In this document: positions 22,302-33,615 of the stretch, one piece after another | Layout: each line of letters starts with the position of its first letter | Numbering within the stretch: the stretch's first letter is position 1 | NCBI GenBank assembly: GCA_027422505.1 | Contig: JAPQWV010000484.1 | Coordinates: 1-64,000 of the forward strand | Source of the DNA: Craterostigma plantagineum | Taxonomy: Eukaryota > Streptophyta > Magnoliopsida > Lamiales > Linderniaceae | Direction of reading: 5' to 3' | DNA length: 64,000 bases | The notes under the pieces: model-generated | What the model saw: only the letters and a program-made list of their open reading frames with translations | Databases searched by the model: none | What the model was told of the DNA's origin: nothing | Translations under genes and position numbers: made by a program

Positions 22302-22975
22302 TCCTTTTTCCGCAATCTCCCACGGGGGGAGACCACCGCAACCCCATCCACGATCTCTGGCGGGGTATACGTAAGCATAACCCTTTTGGGTGGATGTATC
22401 GCAGCCTCACGTCGAATGTTCTTGGTGGCTTCCGCAAAGGTTCTTGGTGGAGCTCTGAGAGGCAGCTGCTCCCGATCAGTAGCCCGATGAGGACCATTTA
22501 CTTCCGGCCTCGGTACGTGATGCTGTGGCTGGGACCTCTCGCCCTCACCATCGAACACCACCTTGTTTGGTGGTTGAGGCCCATCAGAGGCACCCTCCAC
22601 CCTCTGCCTATTGAGCCCAGCCCGCCGTCCCGGGTGCGGTGGTGTCCCCCGTCTTTTCAGAGGCACCCAGCCTGGTTCACGTTCGTGGTCCCTCACGCGC
22701 CTCGTCTCCACGGCATGCTGGCCTGAATGGCTATTAGCGATAACAGTAGGGCTGGTCGTCTGCATGACCGGTTCAACCATCGTGGACCCAACACCACCAG
22801 CAGATGGCGTGCCCTGAACCCTAGCCATCAACCCAAGGAAAGAAGTCGAATCAAAAGCCACGCCAAAATCTGGGAATTTCCGGCGTAAGTCCTCCAGCCC
22901 AGTAGGAGGCATCCCAGTAGGAAATGAGCACGAGGCAGACATGGACGACCCACACATGGACGAAGCCGTTGCCAT
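22298..22975 (-). CDS. LINE A ORF1, N-terminal part (frame-shifted from the rest)
   Basis: 225 codons of low-complexity, basic, Pro-rich sequence typical of the ORF1 N-terminus. Near its end it reads RTFAEATKNIRREAAIHPPKRVML. In a run of six C residues near 22322 (minus strand) one base appears to be missing. One more C would put this frame directly into the MKRWACTLVGYF frame. It could be a mutation, a sequencing slip in a homopolymer or, less likely, a programmed frameshift. Confidence 0.75.
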   Translation of the reverse strand: MATASSMCGSSMSASCSFPTGMPPTGLEDLRRKFPDFGVAFDSTSFLGLMARVQGTPSAGGVGSTMVEPVMQTTSPTVIANSHSGQHAVETRRVRDHEREPGWVPLKRRGTPPHPGRRAGLNRQRVEGASDGPQPPNKVVFDGEGERSQPQHHVPRPEVNGPHRATDREQLPLRAPPRTFAEATKNIRREAAIHPPKRVMLTYTPPEIVDGVAVVSPRGRLRKKE

Positions 22976-23355
22976 GTTAGAAAATCAGCAGCCCAAAGAA
23001 ACCTTGAAGAGAAACCTGACGCCCTAATGAAACTGGACCAGAAGAACCCACGAGAACCGCCTCGCACCTCTCAGCTGGCGGCGAGGGGGGGGGGGGGAAG
23101 CGACACCGGCCGGGTGACCAAACTCGGCCACACCAGAAACGACGGTGGAAAGAGAGTGAGAAGAGAGCTGTTATGAGACGGGAGATGAGAGTGGGGAGGG
23201 TCGCCTTCCAAGCGCCGTCTGAACCCGGCGATGGAGGCCGACGGCCGTCGTCAGGAGCCGCCCAAACCGGCGTCAGGAAGGTGGACGGCTGAAGGTTTGT
23301 ATGGGAAGATGAAAAGGCACGTTGAAGTCCAAGGGTTTCACAAGAGAGAGGTTTC

Positions 23356-23392
23356 TAGACTATGTAGTAAGATGAGTTCTTACTAGTCTAGT
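23356..23392 (+). repeat. Satellite sliver between LINE A and LINE B
   Basis: GACTATGTAGTAAGATG...CTTACTAGTCTAGTAT matches the satellite remainder part. It shows that LINE A and LINE B sit about 40 bp apart in one monomer. Confidence 0.85.
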
Positions 23393-23393
23393 A

Positions 23394-24083
23394 TTGAGTA
23401 TTGCGAGTGTGGTGGCTAGTGGTGTGGGTCGTCCGTTGTTTGCGGACGGGATCACTGCCAAGGGCGAACGGATTGACTATGCCCGAGTGTGTATCATGAA
23501 ATCGCTAAATACGCCATTTATCGAGTCGGTGCATGTTGAGCAGCCGAGGGAGGATGGGAGCACATCTGAGATCATCCCAGTTAGGGTGGAGTATGAATGG
23601 CGCCCGTCGAGGTGTGGCTCATGCGAAACATGGGCGCATGGGGACACGCAATGCCCCAAGCGTGTTGTGCGGCTGCCATTAGTGCGGGATACGGCAGGGG
23701 TGACAAAGCAGCCATCGCCAGCGCAGGGCTCTAATTGTGGGACTCGGGATGCATCGCGTCACCCGCAGCCCCGTCGGGATCGGCCGCGGCATGACCACGG
23801 AAAAGACACGCCCTCTATTTGGCGACAAGTTGGTGCGCATGGGAAGGCGGTGCGGGTGTCGCGATCACCTACATCGAGGACTGAACATGGTAGCCGAGGG
23901 GGATCAGATATTGCGAGCTCATCTCAAGGCCCACATATTCCGCGGCGTACGGGGGACGAAGGCCAGACAGATCATAATTCCTTCGCTATACTTGGGGAAT
24001 TGCAAGACGCGGACACCTCTCTAACAAATTCACTTCCTATGGGCCCTAAAGCGAGTGCAGCCCTTTCGGGGGGTAGATCATGA
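23394..24083 (+). CDS. LINE B ORF1, partial (DUF4283 end and zinc knuckle)
   Basis: It matches LINE A ORF1 from the segment VGRPLFADGIT onward. The CCHC knuckle is CGSCETWAHGDTQC, and a basic/acidic tail follows. The first half is missing through 5' truncation. It ends TCATGATCC, where its TGA overlaps the ORF2 ATG exactly as in LINE A. Confidence 0.88.
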   Translation: MSIASVVASGVGRPLFADGITAKGERIDYARVCIMKSLNTPFIESVHVEQPREDGSTSEIIPVRVEYEWRPSRCGSCETWAHGDTQCPKRVVRLPLVRDTAGVTKQPSPAQGSNCGTRDASRHPQPRRDRPRHDHGKDTPSIWRQVGAHGKAVRVSRSPTSRTEHGSRGGSDIASSSQGPHIPRRTGDEGQTDHNSFAILGELQDADTSLTNSLPMGPKASAALSGGRS

Positions 24084-27000
24084 TCCCTATTGGTTCATGG
24101 AATGTGCGTGGTCTTAATCGTCAAGACCACAGGAGGGCAGTGGGTGAGTGGATTAGACGGGTTGGTTTGGGACTTATTGGACTTCTGGAGACGCGTGTGG
24201 CTGAGCCTAACGCAGCACGAATATCAGAGGGGCTTCAGACACGTTGGAATTGGTTTTTTGACTATGAGGATGGACCTGGGACTAGGATTTGGGTTGGCTG
24301 GGACCCATCGGTGCTTTGTGTAACTGTTGTTGGTAAATCTAGCCAGGCTGTGCATTGTCGTGTGGACCAGATTGATACGAGGGATCAGATTTTCGTTTCG
24401 TTCGTCTATGGGAAGTCTCGACGGGAAGAGCGGTCTTCCCTGTGGGATGAGTTGGTCCACTACGCGGCGCTACGCTTAGATGATGCATGGTTGGTGACGG
24501 GAGATTTCAACACCATCTGCCATGTAGGTGAGGGCCGGGGGGGCACACCGCAAATGCGCGATATGTCGGATTTTCGGACCTGTCTCATACAAGCTGATCT
24601 TCTATCTCTCCCTTCAACGGGACAGGAGTTCACTTGGTATAATCAGCAGAGGGGTGGTGCTGGTATTTGGCGTAAACTGGATCGTATGCTTGGCAATCCG
24701 CAATGGTTTGCTCGGTATCAGAATGCGTGCTTCCGCTGTGACCTTCCTGCCACATCTGATCACTCACCTCTGTCATTAGGGGAGGCGGTACATAGGCACA
24801 GGGGCGCCAATTTCCGGTTTGAGAACTTTCTTACTAAGGAGAGGGATTTCTTGGAGCATGTACAGCGCATATGGGGCATACCTATGGCCGGGTTTCCTAT
24901 GTTCGTGCTAGTTCAGAGGCTGAAGTTACTGAAGCCTATCTTTACGCAGATGAGACGCAACAAAGGGGACCTGGCTGCTAATGTTGCGGACGCACAACGC
25001 TTCTTGGAGATAGCTCAGCTTTTTGCTGCGAGATTTCCTTTCGAGGGCTTATTTCACGACCTTGAGCGGCATTGCCGTCTCACTTTTGCAAGGGCCGTTG
25101 AGATTGAGCACACCTACTTATCTCAGAGGGCCAAGCTTGCGTGGCTCAAGGATGGTGATCAGTGCTCCTCTTATTTCTTCAAGAGAGTTGCAATGCGCCG
25201 AGCGACTAATCGTATTGTCTCCTTGGAAAGCCCAAGTGGTGAACTCCTTGATACGCCAGAAGCGGTGGAAGGAGAACTCCTGGGATTCTATCAGGGCTTA
25301 CTTGGCCAGTCAGCGCGGGTTGCGCCTGTTGAGCTAACAGAGGTGCAGGGAGCCATTAAGCGCAAGCTTTCACCAGATGTGGCGCTGGAGATGATCCGGC
25401 CAGTTGAGGATATGGAGGTGAAGCATGCGCTTTTCTCGATGGGAGATGAGAAGGCGCCAGGACCGGATGGTTATACGGCTGCCTTCTTCAAAGCGTCGTG
25501 GGCGATAGTGGGGCCTGAATTGACACGGGCAACACAGGATTTCTTTGCTACGGGCCGACTCCTAAAGGGTCTTAATAGCACTCTTATCACGCTTATACCT
25601 AAGTGCGAATCGCCAAGGAGGCCATCAGATTTTCGGCCAATCTCCTGCTGCAATGTCCTTTATAAGGTCATCTCTAAGATTTTGGCAAACCGTCTTAAAC
25701 CTGCACTTGGAGGTCTAGTCCATGCATCGCAAACGGCCTTTATCCCCGGGCGGCGCATCAGCGATAACATTCTTTTGGCCCAGGAGCTTTGCCTTGGCTA
25801 TACGAGTAAGGGACGCCCACCTCGAGTGATGTTGAAGGTTGATTTGGCAAAGGCTTATGACAGGGTGGAATGGACCTTCTTGTTGGCAACGCTTCATGCC
25901 ATGGGGTTCCACCCGACTTTTATCGGCTGGGTACGGAGCTGTTTGACGACCCCCACTTTCTCTATTAACCTAAATGGTTGTTCGAAGGGATTTTTCGCTG
26001 GCAAGAGGGGCATTAGGCAGGGTGATCCTATCTCGCCCTATTTGTTCACGCTTGTCATGGAAGTGCTTCAAGGTCTTATTGACGCCCGCATCCAGGCTGA
26101 ACCCCGATTTCGCTATCACTGGCGATGCGAGTCATTGTCGCTTCCCATGTTGGTGTTCGCAGATGACCTTCTTCTGTTTTGCCACGCCGATGCTATATCT
26201 GTTGGCGTGCTGAGAGATGCCTTACTGACATTTTCAGAGCTGTCTGGCCTACACCCTAATCCGGATAAGAGCGAGATCTACCTGTCACGGAGGGCAGAGG
26301 GCATAAAGGAACAGCTACTGGCGTTGATGGGCTTTCGGGAGGGTAGACTACCTGTCCGTTATTTGGGGGTGCCACTGATTGCTTCTCGACTCTCGATTCG
26401 GGATTGTGATCCACTGCTACAACGTGTTGATGTGCGCCTGGGATCTTGGCTGAATCGGTCCCTCTCGTATGCGGGAAGGGTACAACTGATAAAGACCGTC
26501 CTGCAAGCGCTACATGTCTACTGGTCAGGGGTGTTCTTGCTGCCCAAAGGTGTAATCCGCACTTTGGAGTCGAGATTTCGACAATTTTTATGGGGGGGAA
26601 ACTCAGCCAAGGTAGCATGGGCGGACGTCTGTCTGCCTGTGTCTGAGGGGGGCCTGGGGTTTCGTTCGATTGCTACTGACAATAAGGCACTCCTTGTGCA
26701 GCTCTTATGGAGGGTCATTGATAGAACACCTGACTCGATATGGGTGGCATGGTTGTACAGCACGCGCTTGCATACGCATTCACTTTGGACCGTCCCCGTC
26801 TCGGTGAACACGGCATGGAGCTGGAGGAAATTGATGTCGTTACGCCCGGTAATACTTCCTTTCATTTCTTTTATGGTTGGTGACGGATCTTCATTATTGC
26901 TATGGGAGGACCCGTGGATGCGGTCAACTCCACTAATTGAGCGCTATCCAAGGGGGCCACTTGCGATGGGGCTGCCATTGGGGACTCGCTTGAGCTCAGT

Positions 27001-27694
27001 TATTAATGCTCACGGATGGAACTGGCCAGGATGATCGACAGCTGAGTACATTGAGTTTAGTCGCCACCTACCACAGGTTCATCCCGCTATGCATGATGGA
27101 ATCCGTTGGAATGGCGCGCCTGAAGGCCGGCCTACTGCAAGGTTGGTCAGAGAGATGCTGCGGTTTCGTCGACCTCTGGTCCCATGGGCGGTCTTATTTG
27201 GGGGACCGCTGAGAGTCCCTCGACATGAGTTCATCTTGTGGTTGGGCATTCGCGATCGGTTATCAACAAGGGATAAGCCATGGGTGGCGCAGCGTGCTGG
27301 GACCCCTGCCTGTGTTCTATGCGATGCCCTCCACTTTGAGTCAGTCCAGCACTTATTCTTTGATTGTGGATTTTCGCGCCAATGTGTTCGGTTACTACGG
27401 CAGAGAATCAGGTGGGTCTGGCCATACACGGATTGGCGAGAGGGCATCTTATGGGCTTCGGTGCGATGGCGTCGCAACCATCTTATAGCGGATGCTTATC
27501 GGCATGTCTTAGCATCACTGGTCTACCACATCTGGCAAGCCCGTAACAAGCGCTGGAAGGAAGGGACTATCACGACCCCGGCCAGCCTTGTTGCGAGCGT
27601 TCTTAGCTTGGTGTGCATGAGATTGTTAGGGACATCACCTAAGTTTCACTTACAGAAGGCGGCTATCCGGCGCCTCTGGCGTGTAGCTTGGTAG
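24080..27694 (+). pseudogene. LINE B ORF2: endonuclease-RT with one in-frame stop
   Basis: The 1204-codon frame is open except for a TGA at 27032-27034, where LINE A has a Gln codon (WPGQS versus WPG-stop-S). Endonuclease motifs (WNVRGLN, LLETRV, VTGDFNTI, ATSDHSP), RT motifs (KVDLAKAYDRVEW, RGIRQGDPISPYLF, VFADDLLLF) and the zf-RVT CVLCDALHFESVQHLFFDC are all intact. The stop removes the last ~220 residues, so the truncated protein keeps endonuclease and RT but loses the zinc tail. Confidence 0.92.
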
Positions 27695-27747
27695 GATTGG
27701 GCTCAGTTCTGTTTTTGATTTTGTTGGTTTGTCGTTGATGGTGTTAG

Positions 27748-27795
27748 CCAGTAGCTTGTTACTGGTCGAATCGTGAGTCATATCTCACTCATATG
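27748..27795 (+). promoter_or_regulatory. LINE B 3'-tail double hairpin
   Basis: CCAGTA-GCTTGT-TACTGG (27748-27765) is followed by GTGAG-TCATAT-CTCAC and then CATATGTACTT. Both stems differ from LINE A by paired substitutions that keep base pairing. Confidence 0.7.
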
Positions 27796-27840
27796 TACTT
27801 CCCCTACCTTTATATATACACGGAAATTATACCAAAAAAA

Positions 27841-28240
27841 GTAGAAAAGAAAGTTGGGTTTTCAACGTAATAATCCCTAATTCTAAATATTAACCCGCAA
27901 ATATTTATATCAAATCATCAATAAAGAATTTATAACTATAGTAATAGTCACGGACCAAAAATAACTCGGACGGCATCGAAAAATTCCTACCCAAATTTGT
28001 AGTATCAATATACATCGTAGTACCAATAGATAGATGTTCGTGGTACCATATTGTTAGCTAGTGTACTACCATAAGTCGGTTACTTATAGTATCTTTCCGT
28101 ACCATCAACTATCGAAACTCCTACCCTAACCTGTAGTACCAATACACATATATTTGTAGTACTAATATGTAGATTTTTGTGGTACCGTCTTATAAGCTAG
28201 TGCAGTACCATGAGTAGGATACTTGCAGTATCAATATCAT
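27841..28240 (+). repeat. Satellite, last block
   Basis: It continues the monomer interrupted by LINE A and LINE B (GTTGGGTTTTCAACGTAAT onward). One diverged set of sub-repeats follows, ending near 28230. Divergence from the higher-order units is high, as expected at an array edge. Confidence 0.88.
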
Positions 28241-28360
28241 TCATCCACCAACATCTTAAGATCAAACATATCAACAGTATTAATATCATTCATCTACCAA
28301 CAATCTTAATATCAAACATATCAACAATATTAATATCATTCATCCACCAATATCATAATT
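28226..28360 (+). repeat. About 49-bp minisatellite, 2.7 copies
   Basis: Units begin TATCATTCATCCACCAACA and continue with AATATCAAACATATCAACA. Three consecutive copies, the last partial, adjoin the satellite edge. Confidence 0.8.
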
Positions 28361-28408
28361 CAAATCAGATCGACAAAAAGGATGTGTCGTAGCCTATCGG
28401 CAACATTA

Positions 28409-28533
28409 TCACCGCCATTGGTCAAACGTGTCAGTCATTAAGCCATAAAAATCACGAATAGCAGCTTCTTTGACTCTGTAGCCTGTTGGTACCTCACCTC
28501 TCTGCTCCACAACAAAATTTCGTACAACGGAAC
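28409..28533 (-). pseudogene. Exon-like fragment in right arm of the MULE
   Basis: After a TTTTAACAG acceptor the minus strand is open for about 40 codons (GYRVKEAAIRDFYGLMTDTF...DQWR) to a TGA. The family is not recognised. It may be the last exon of a gene carried by the MULE, on the strand opposite to the Ulp1 exon. Confidence 0.35.
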
Positions 28534-28875
28534 CTGTTAAAATTAGAACGACAAACAATTACCATATGGTACTGCTAGAAAGCTTGAAAATGTACCTCAT
28601 ATAAGAAATATGAGTACTGTAAATCAACATATTTTGGTACTGCATATAAAAAATTGCTCTAACCAACAAATTAGCCAAATTTTAACCAAATATTGACCTC
28701 CCTCGACACCAATAATATGCTAGTGATAGAAATATAGGGGAGAATTCATTTTTTTCAGCTCAACACCCAAAATGCGAGACACCCATATCTCAATACCCAG
28801 TTTGAGCATCTTTTGAAGGAACCAAAAGCTAACCACTCATATGTTGGAAAACAAAAAGAGTAAATGGAAAATTAC

Positions 28876-29046
28876 CTGACCATGAAGACCTTGATTAATC
28901 GAATTTCCTTGAGAACTATTAGTAACCACCATGTTCTTACCAACCTTCACCAAATGCTCTAACCTCGGCTTATGTGATTCCCTTGTCTCAATTGAAGCCC
29001 CTACCAAGAACTCACCATTATTGCCCGGCGAAGGTGACGCCAATTT
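28876..29046 (-). pseudogene. Exon-like fragment interrupted by LINE C
   Basis: The minus strand is open for about 55 codons (FVKLASPSPGNNGEFLVGAS ... NQGLHGQ) and stops at a CAG|GTAATT donor at 28875. The LINE C target site lies within it, and the frame continues across the insertion to bases just right of 33671. Product unknown. Confidence 0.4.
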
Positions 29047-29048
29047 TC

Positions 29049-29843
29049 GATCAACCATCAATGGTTTTCCGATTTGATTCGGAGGAGGCTTTCGTTGAAG
29101 TGTTGGAAGGGGGCCCTTGGTTGATGCAAGGGAAGCCTTTATTCTTGGAATCGTGGAAACCAAGGATGTCTTTCGAACGAAAGGAGGTGGTTGAGATCCC
29201 ATTGTGGGTGAAACTATGGAACATCCCAGGAGAGCTTTGAACACAAGATGGTCTTGGGGTAGTTGCGAGCGTCGTAGGGCGCCCGGTGCATGCGGATGGC
29301 GTTACGACGAGGGTGAGAGAATTGATTATGCCAACATTTGTATAATGAAAAAGATGGCTGACACCCTTTGTAGAAGAGTTCAATGTTCGAGTATGATTGG
29401 AGGCCTTCCAAATGCACTACATGTGCTTCATGGGAACATAGAGAGGCGCAATGTCCGAAGCGGGTGGGTAGGCATGATGGGCCGGACGCACATCAAAGCC
29501 AACCGCAACAGAAGTTGGTCGTGGCACACCGACCAGTTGATCCTCATACACGGTCGAACAGACAACGATTTTGCCCACCACAAAAGGGCCAGCCTTAGTA
29601 CAATCAAGGGTGCAACCGCATGGGGAAGGCCGCGAGCGTGATCTTGTAGGAAGGCGGATTCATGAGGAGTGGAGTCAGGTTGGTGCGAAAGGGAAGGCCA
29701 TTAGGGTGGTGATGTCACCGGATAAGGGGCATCATATAGTGTATACGCGAGGGGAACGTGCCCATGGGGAGACGAGTTTACCACGGAGCAACACAGAGCG
29801 AGCGCGTCAGGAGGGCCACTCGGCCCCTAACAGCGAGGGGTGA
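29049..29843 (+). pseudogene. LINE C ORF1 remnant
   Basis: FDSEEAFVEVLEGGPWLMQG and IPLWVKLWNIPG are DUF4283 segments. After frame changes comes the CCHC knuckle CTTCASWEHREAQC near 29420. At least three frames are needed to follow it. Confidence 0.88.
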
Positions 29844-29932
29844 AATAGATTTGAAGTGTTAAGCGACAGTACTGGCGAAACGGACGACATACTGGACCCT
29901 AAAGCAAAAGTAGCCCATAATGGGGTGCATTT

Positions 29933-32900
29933 ATGTTAACTTTGGGTGCATGGAACGTACGTGGTCTTAATAAGCAAGACCACAGGAGGGCGATGGGGGA
30001 TTTGATAGCGCTTGAGCGATTGAGTTTGATAGGGCTGATGGAGACCCGAGTGGCAGTTTCTAACGCGGGGATTGTGTCGAGTGCCATTCGCTCACATTGG
30101 AGATGGTTTATTTACTACGAGGAGGGCCCGGCTACGAGGATCTGGATAGGGTGGGACCCGTTGGTTGTGACTGTGGATATCCTTGAGTTCTCGACCCAAG
30201 CAGTTCATTGTAGAGTGACATCGCCGGGTACGACTGACACGGTCTATATCTCTTCTGTGTATGGGAAATCTAGGAGGGATGAACGACTACCTTTGTGGGA
30301 GGAATTGATTACTGTGTCCCAAACACGTGTGGCGGATGCATGGATGGTCCTGGGGTACTTCAATGCTATATTGCACACGGGTGAGGAAAGAGGGGGAACG
30401 CCAGCCATGTAGGATATGGCGGAGTTCCAATCTTGCCTAGTTGGGGCGGATCTACTGACGGTACCAACGATGGGGCAGATGTTTACGTGGTACAATCACC
30501 AGAGGAATGTGGCCGGCATTTGGAGGAGGATTGATCGTATAGGGGCCAACCCCCAGTGGTTTGCTCGTTTCCTGACTTGACCTGTAGAAGTGGGCTTCCA
30601 TCATCCTCAGACCACTCGCCCATTCTATTGGGATTCGGCACGCCTCGTCAGCGCAAGGGGGCGTTCCGATTTGAGAATTTCTTGATCAAGGATGACATTT
30701 TTTTGGAGCAGGTGCAGCGCATTTGGGATATACCGCTCCATGGGTTTCCTATGTTCGTGGTTGTACAACGGTTGAAGCTGTTGAAACCTATCTTCCAACA
30801 GATGAGGAGGGCCAAAGGGGATTTAGCTTCTAATGTTATGGAGGCAAAGCATTTCCTGGACCTTGCACAGGAGTTCTCATCACGATATCCACTGGAGGGC
30901 CTTTTTTATGATCTAGAGAGGCTGTGCCATACGATGTATGCTAAGGCAGTGGAGATGGAACACAAGGCGCTGTCGCAACGGGCAAAGTTCGCTTGGCTGA
31001 AGGATGGTGACTCTTCGTATTTCTTTCGTAGGGTGGCCATGCAGCGAGCTACTAATCGTATCGTTGCTCTGGAAGATGCGACGGGGCTCTTGTTGGAAGA
31101 ACCGCACCAAATCAAGGGGGAGCTGATTGGGTTCTACCAGGACCTGTTAGGCCAATCTGTCCACTCGACGCCGATAGCAGTTGAGGACGTGCAGGGAGCA
31201 GTTACGCGCATGCTTTCCCCAGCGGATGCGCAATCTATGATCGGCCTAGTGGAAGGGAAGGGTGTACGAGAGGCGCTCTTCTCTATGGGGGATGAGAAGG
31301 CACCTGGACCGGATGGATATACAGTTGCCTTTTTCAAGGCAGCTTGGGCAACAGTGGGCGAGGAAGTGGTGAGGGCTGTATAGGATTTCTTTAGGACGGG
31401 CAAACTTCTAAAGCCCCTTAATAGTACCCTTATCACGTTGATCCCGAAGATCGAGGCACCGCGTCGGGCAACGGAGTTTAGACCCATTTCATGCTGTAAT
31501 GTGCTTTACAAGGTTATATCCAAGATTTTGGCGAACAGACTCAAGCCGTTTCTGCCTGGATTGGTGCATGGGACGCAGACGGCGTTTATACCTGGTAGGC
31601 GCATCAGCAATAATATCCTGTTGGCACAGGAGTCATGTCTGGGTTATAAGTCGAAGGGACGGCCGCCGCGAGCTATGTTCAAGATTGATCTAGCTAAAGC
31701 TTACGACAAGGTGGAGTGGACGTTCTTACTGGCTGTGCTTGAGGCGATGAGGTTTCACCCAACCTTCATAGGGTGGATTCAGGCTTGTGTGACGACGATG
31801 GCATTTTCGCTAAACCTGAATGGCCAGGTGGTTGGATTCTTTGAGGGGAATAGGGGAATTCGGCAGGGTGATCCCATATCGCCCTATCTCTTTACCCTGA
31901 TTATGGAGGTGCTGCATGGGATGATCACCTTGTTTATTACTGAGGAACCGAGGTTTACTTACCATTGGCGATGTGAATCGCTGCGGTTGGCCTCTCTGAC
32001 TTTTGCGGACGATTTGCTGCTATTCAGTCATACGGATGTCGTATCGACTGCTGTGCTGAAGGATGCTATTGGGTGCTTGCGTCTCTGTCAGGGTTGTTCC
32101 CAAACCCGGACAAGAGTGAGATGTATTTGTCACAACGGGCGGAAGGGCTGACATCGCAGATTCAGGCACTGATGGGTTATAGAGTGGGACATCTGCCAGT
32201 GCGCTACCTGGGGGTACCGCTTATTACCACACGCCTTTCGATTGCTGACTGTGCATCGATATTACACTGAGTGGACCAGCGTATAGGCTAATGGCTTAAC
32301 CGGTCGCTGTCCTACGCTGGACGACTCCAGCTGGTTAAGTCGGTGCTTCAAGCTCTACATGCATATTTGTCTGGGTTTTTCTTACTTCCTAAGGGTGTGG
32401 TCCGAGCTCTGGAGACGCGATTTAGGAAGTTCCTTTGGGGGGGATCGACGGCAAAGGTGGCGTGGGATGTCCTATGTGTCCCAGTGTCTGAGGGGGGAAT
32501 GGGCCTGCGATCCATTGGAGTTGACAATAGGGTGCTTCTCATGAAGCAATTGTGGAGTGTGCTTACAAGAGCTCCTGAATCGATTTGGGTGGAATGGCTT
32601 TACAGAACGCGCCTACAGTCTCGATCAGTGTGGGATCTATCGATCTCGCCGAATGATGCGTGGAGTTGGCGGAAGCTGATGCAGCTAAGACCAGTGGTAC
32701 ATTCACATATTACATTTAGGGTAGCTGATGGCTCGACTATTTGGCTATGGAAGAACCCTTGGCTGTTGAATGTACCGTTACTGGAGAGATTTCCTAGAGG
32801 GCCTTTGGCTATGGGACTGCCTGCTGACTCACGCCTGAGCGCGGTTATGACGGACGACGGCTGGAACTGGCCAGGGCAAGGGTCGGTCGAGTATATTGAG

Positions 32901-33543
32901 ATCAGTCGTCTACTCCCTCAGGTCATTCATGGAGATCAGGATGGGGTGATTTGGACACGCTCATCGACGGGGATCATGACGGTCACATCGGCTAGGGATG
33001 CGATTCAACGTAGGAGGGAACCCGTGTGTTGGGCTACATTATTTGGAGGGCCGTTGAAGATTCCACGCCATGAGTTCATTCTCTGGTTAGGCATACACGA
33101 GAGGCTGTCGACTATAGATAGGCCCTGGGTAGCTCAGAGGGCAGGAAAGCCGGCGTGCGTCCTCTGTGACGAGCTGCATTTCGAGACTGCCCAGCACTTT
33201 TCGATTGTTCGTAATCATGCCAGTGCCAGGGCCTGCTGAGCAGACGTATTCGGTGGGCATGGCCGTATCGGGATTGGAGAGCGGGGTCCAATGGACAGTG
33301 GCAAAATGGCATGGGAGACACCTTCATGCAGCTTACAAGCATGTGCTAGCGTCGCTGGTCTATCACATATGGCAAGCACAGAACAAGCGATGGAAGGAGG
33401 GGATTGTAACAACGCCTGAGCGACTTGTTGGATGTATACTCGCCTTGGTCACCATGCGTATTAGTGGCAAGTCCACTAAATATGCGTTCCAGAGATTGGC
33501 TATACGCCGACTTTGGAGGGTGGCATGGAGTTGGTTGATGTGA
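29933..33543 (+). pseudogene. LINE C ORF2 remnant (endonuclease, RT, zf-RVT)
   Basis: It starts MLTLGAWNVRGLNKQDH and keeps the endonuclease with GYFNAIL (the usual GDFN Asp is changed to Tyr) and SSDHSP. The RT has KIDLAKAYDKVEW, NRGIRQGDPISPYLF and TFADDLLLF, and the zf-RVT starts CVLCDELHFETAQHF. Lesions include TAG at 30410-30412, a frame change near 30570, TAG at 31381-31383, a frame change near 32100, TGA near 32268 and another shift near 33200. It is inactive. Confidence 0.93.
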
Positions 33544-33570
33544 TTTCTTGGTTTTCCTTGTCATGTGTTA

Positions 33571-33615
33571 CCGGTAGCATGTTACTGGTTGTCAGTGCGG
33601 AGTTATACTCCGACC
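33571..33615 (+). promoter_or_regulatory. LINE C 3'-tail double hairpin
   Basis: CCGGTA-GCATGT-TACTGG (one G-U pair) is followed by CGGAG-TTATA-CTCCG and then CATCATGTACTT. This is the third copy of the conserved tail seen in LINE A and LINE B. Confidence 0.68.

Larger units (their letters stand above)
17533..23355 (-). mobile_element. LINE A (plant L1 type), near full length
   Basis: The element runs on the minus strand, with 5'UTR (23355-22976), ORF1, ORF2, a short 3'UTR and an A-tail (T run at 17533-17545). It is inserted in a satellite monomer, with satellite on both sides (…CGATCAAAAATC and GACTATGTAGTAAG). No target-site duplication beyond 3 bp is seen. ORF2 is complete. ORF1 has one frame change. 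It is the best-preserved mobile element here. Its 5'UTR holds a 13-bp G/C homopolymer near 23090. Confidence 0.93.
23393..27840 (+). mobile_element. LINE B, 5'-truncated, inserted head-to-head with LINE A
   Basis: The element starts inside ORF1 and ends with ATTATACC followed by seven A at 27834-27840, after which satellite resumes (GTAGAAAAGAAAGTTGG). About 10 bp of the expected monomer are missing at the junction, and no clear duplication is seen. It is a different family from LINE A at the DNA level but closely related in protein. Confidence 0.92.

Noticed and set aside
23088..23100. G13 run as a regulatory G-quadruplex
   Set aside because: A single homopolymer in the LINE A 5'UTR, prone to slippage. 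There is not enough to claim function.
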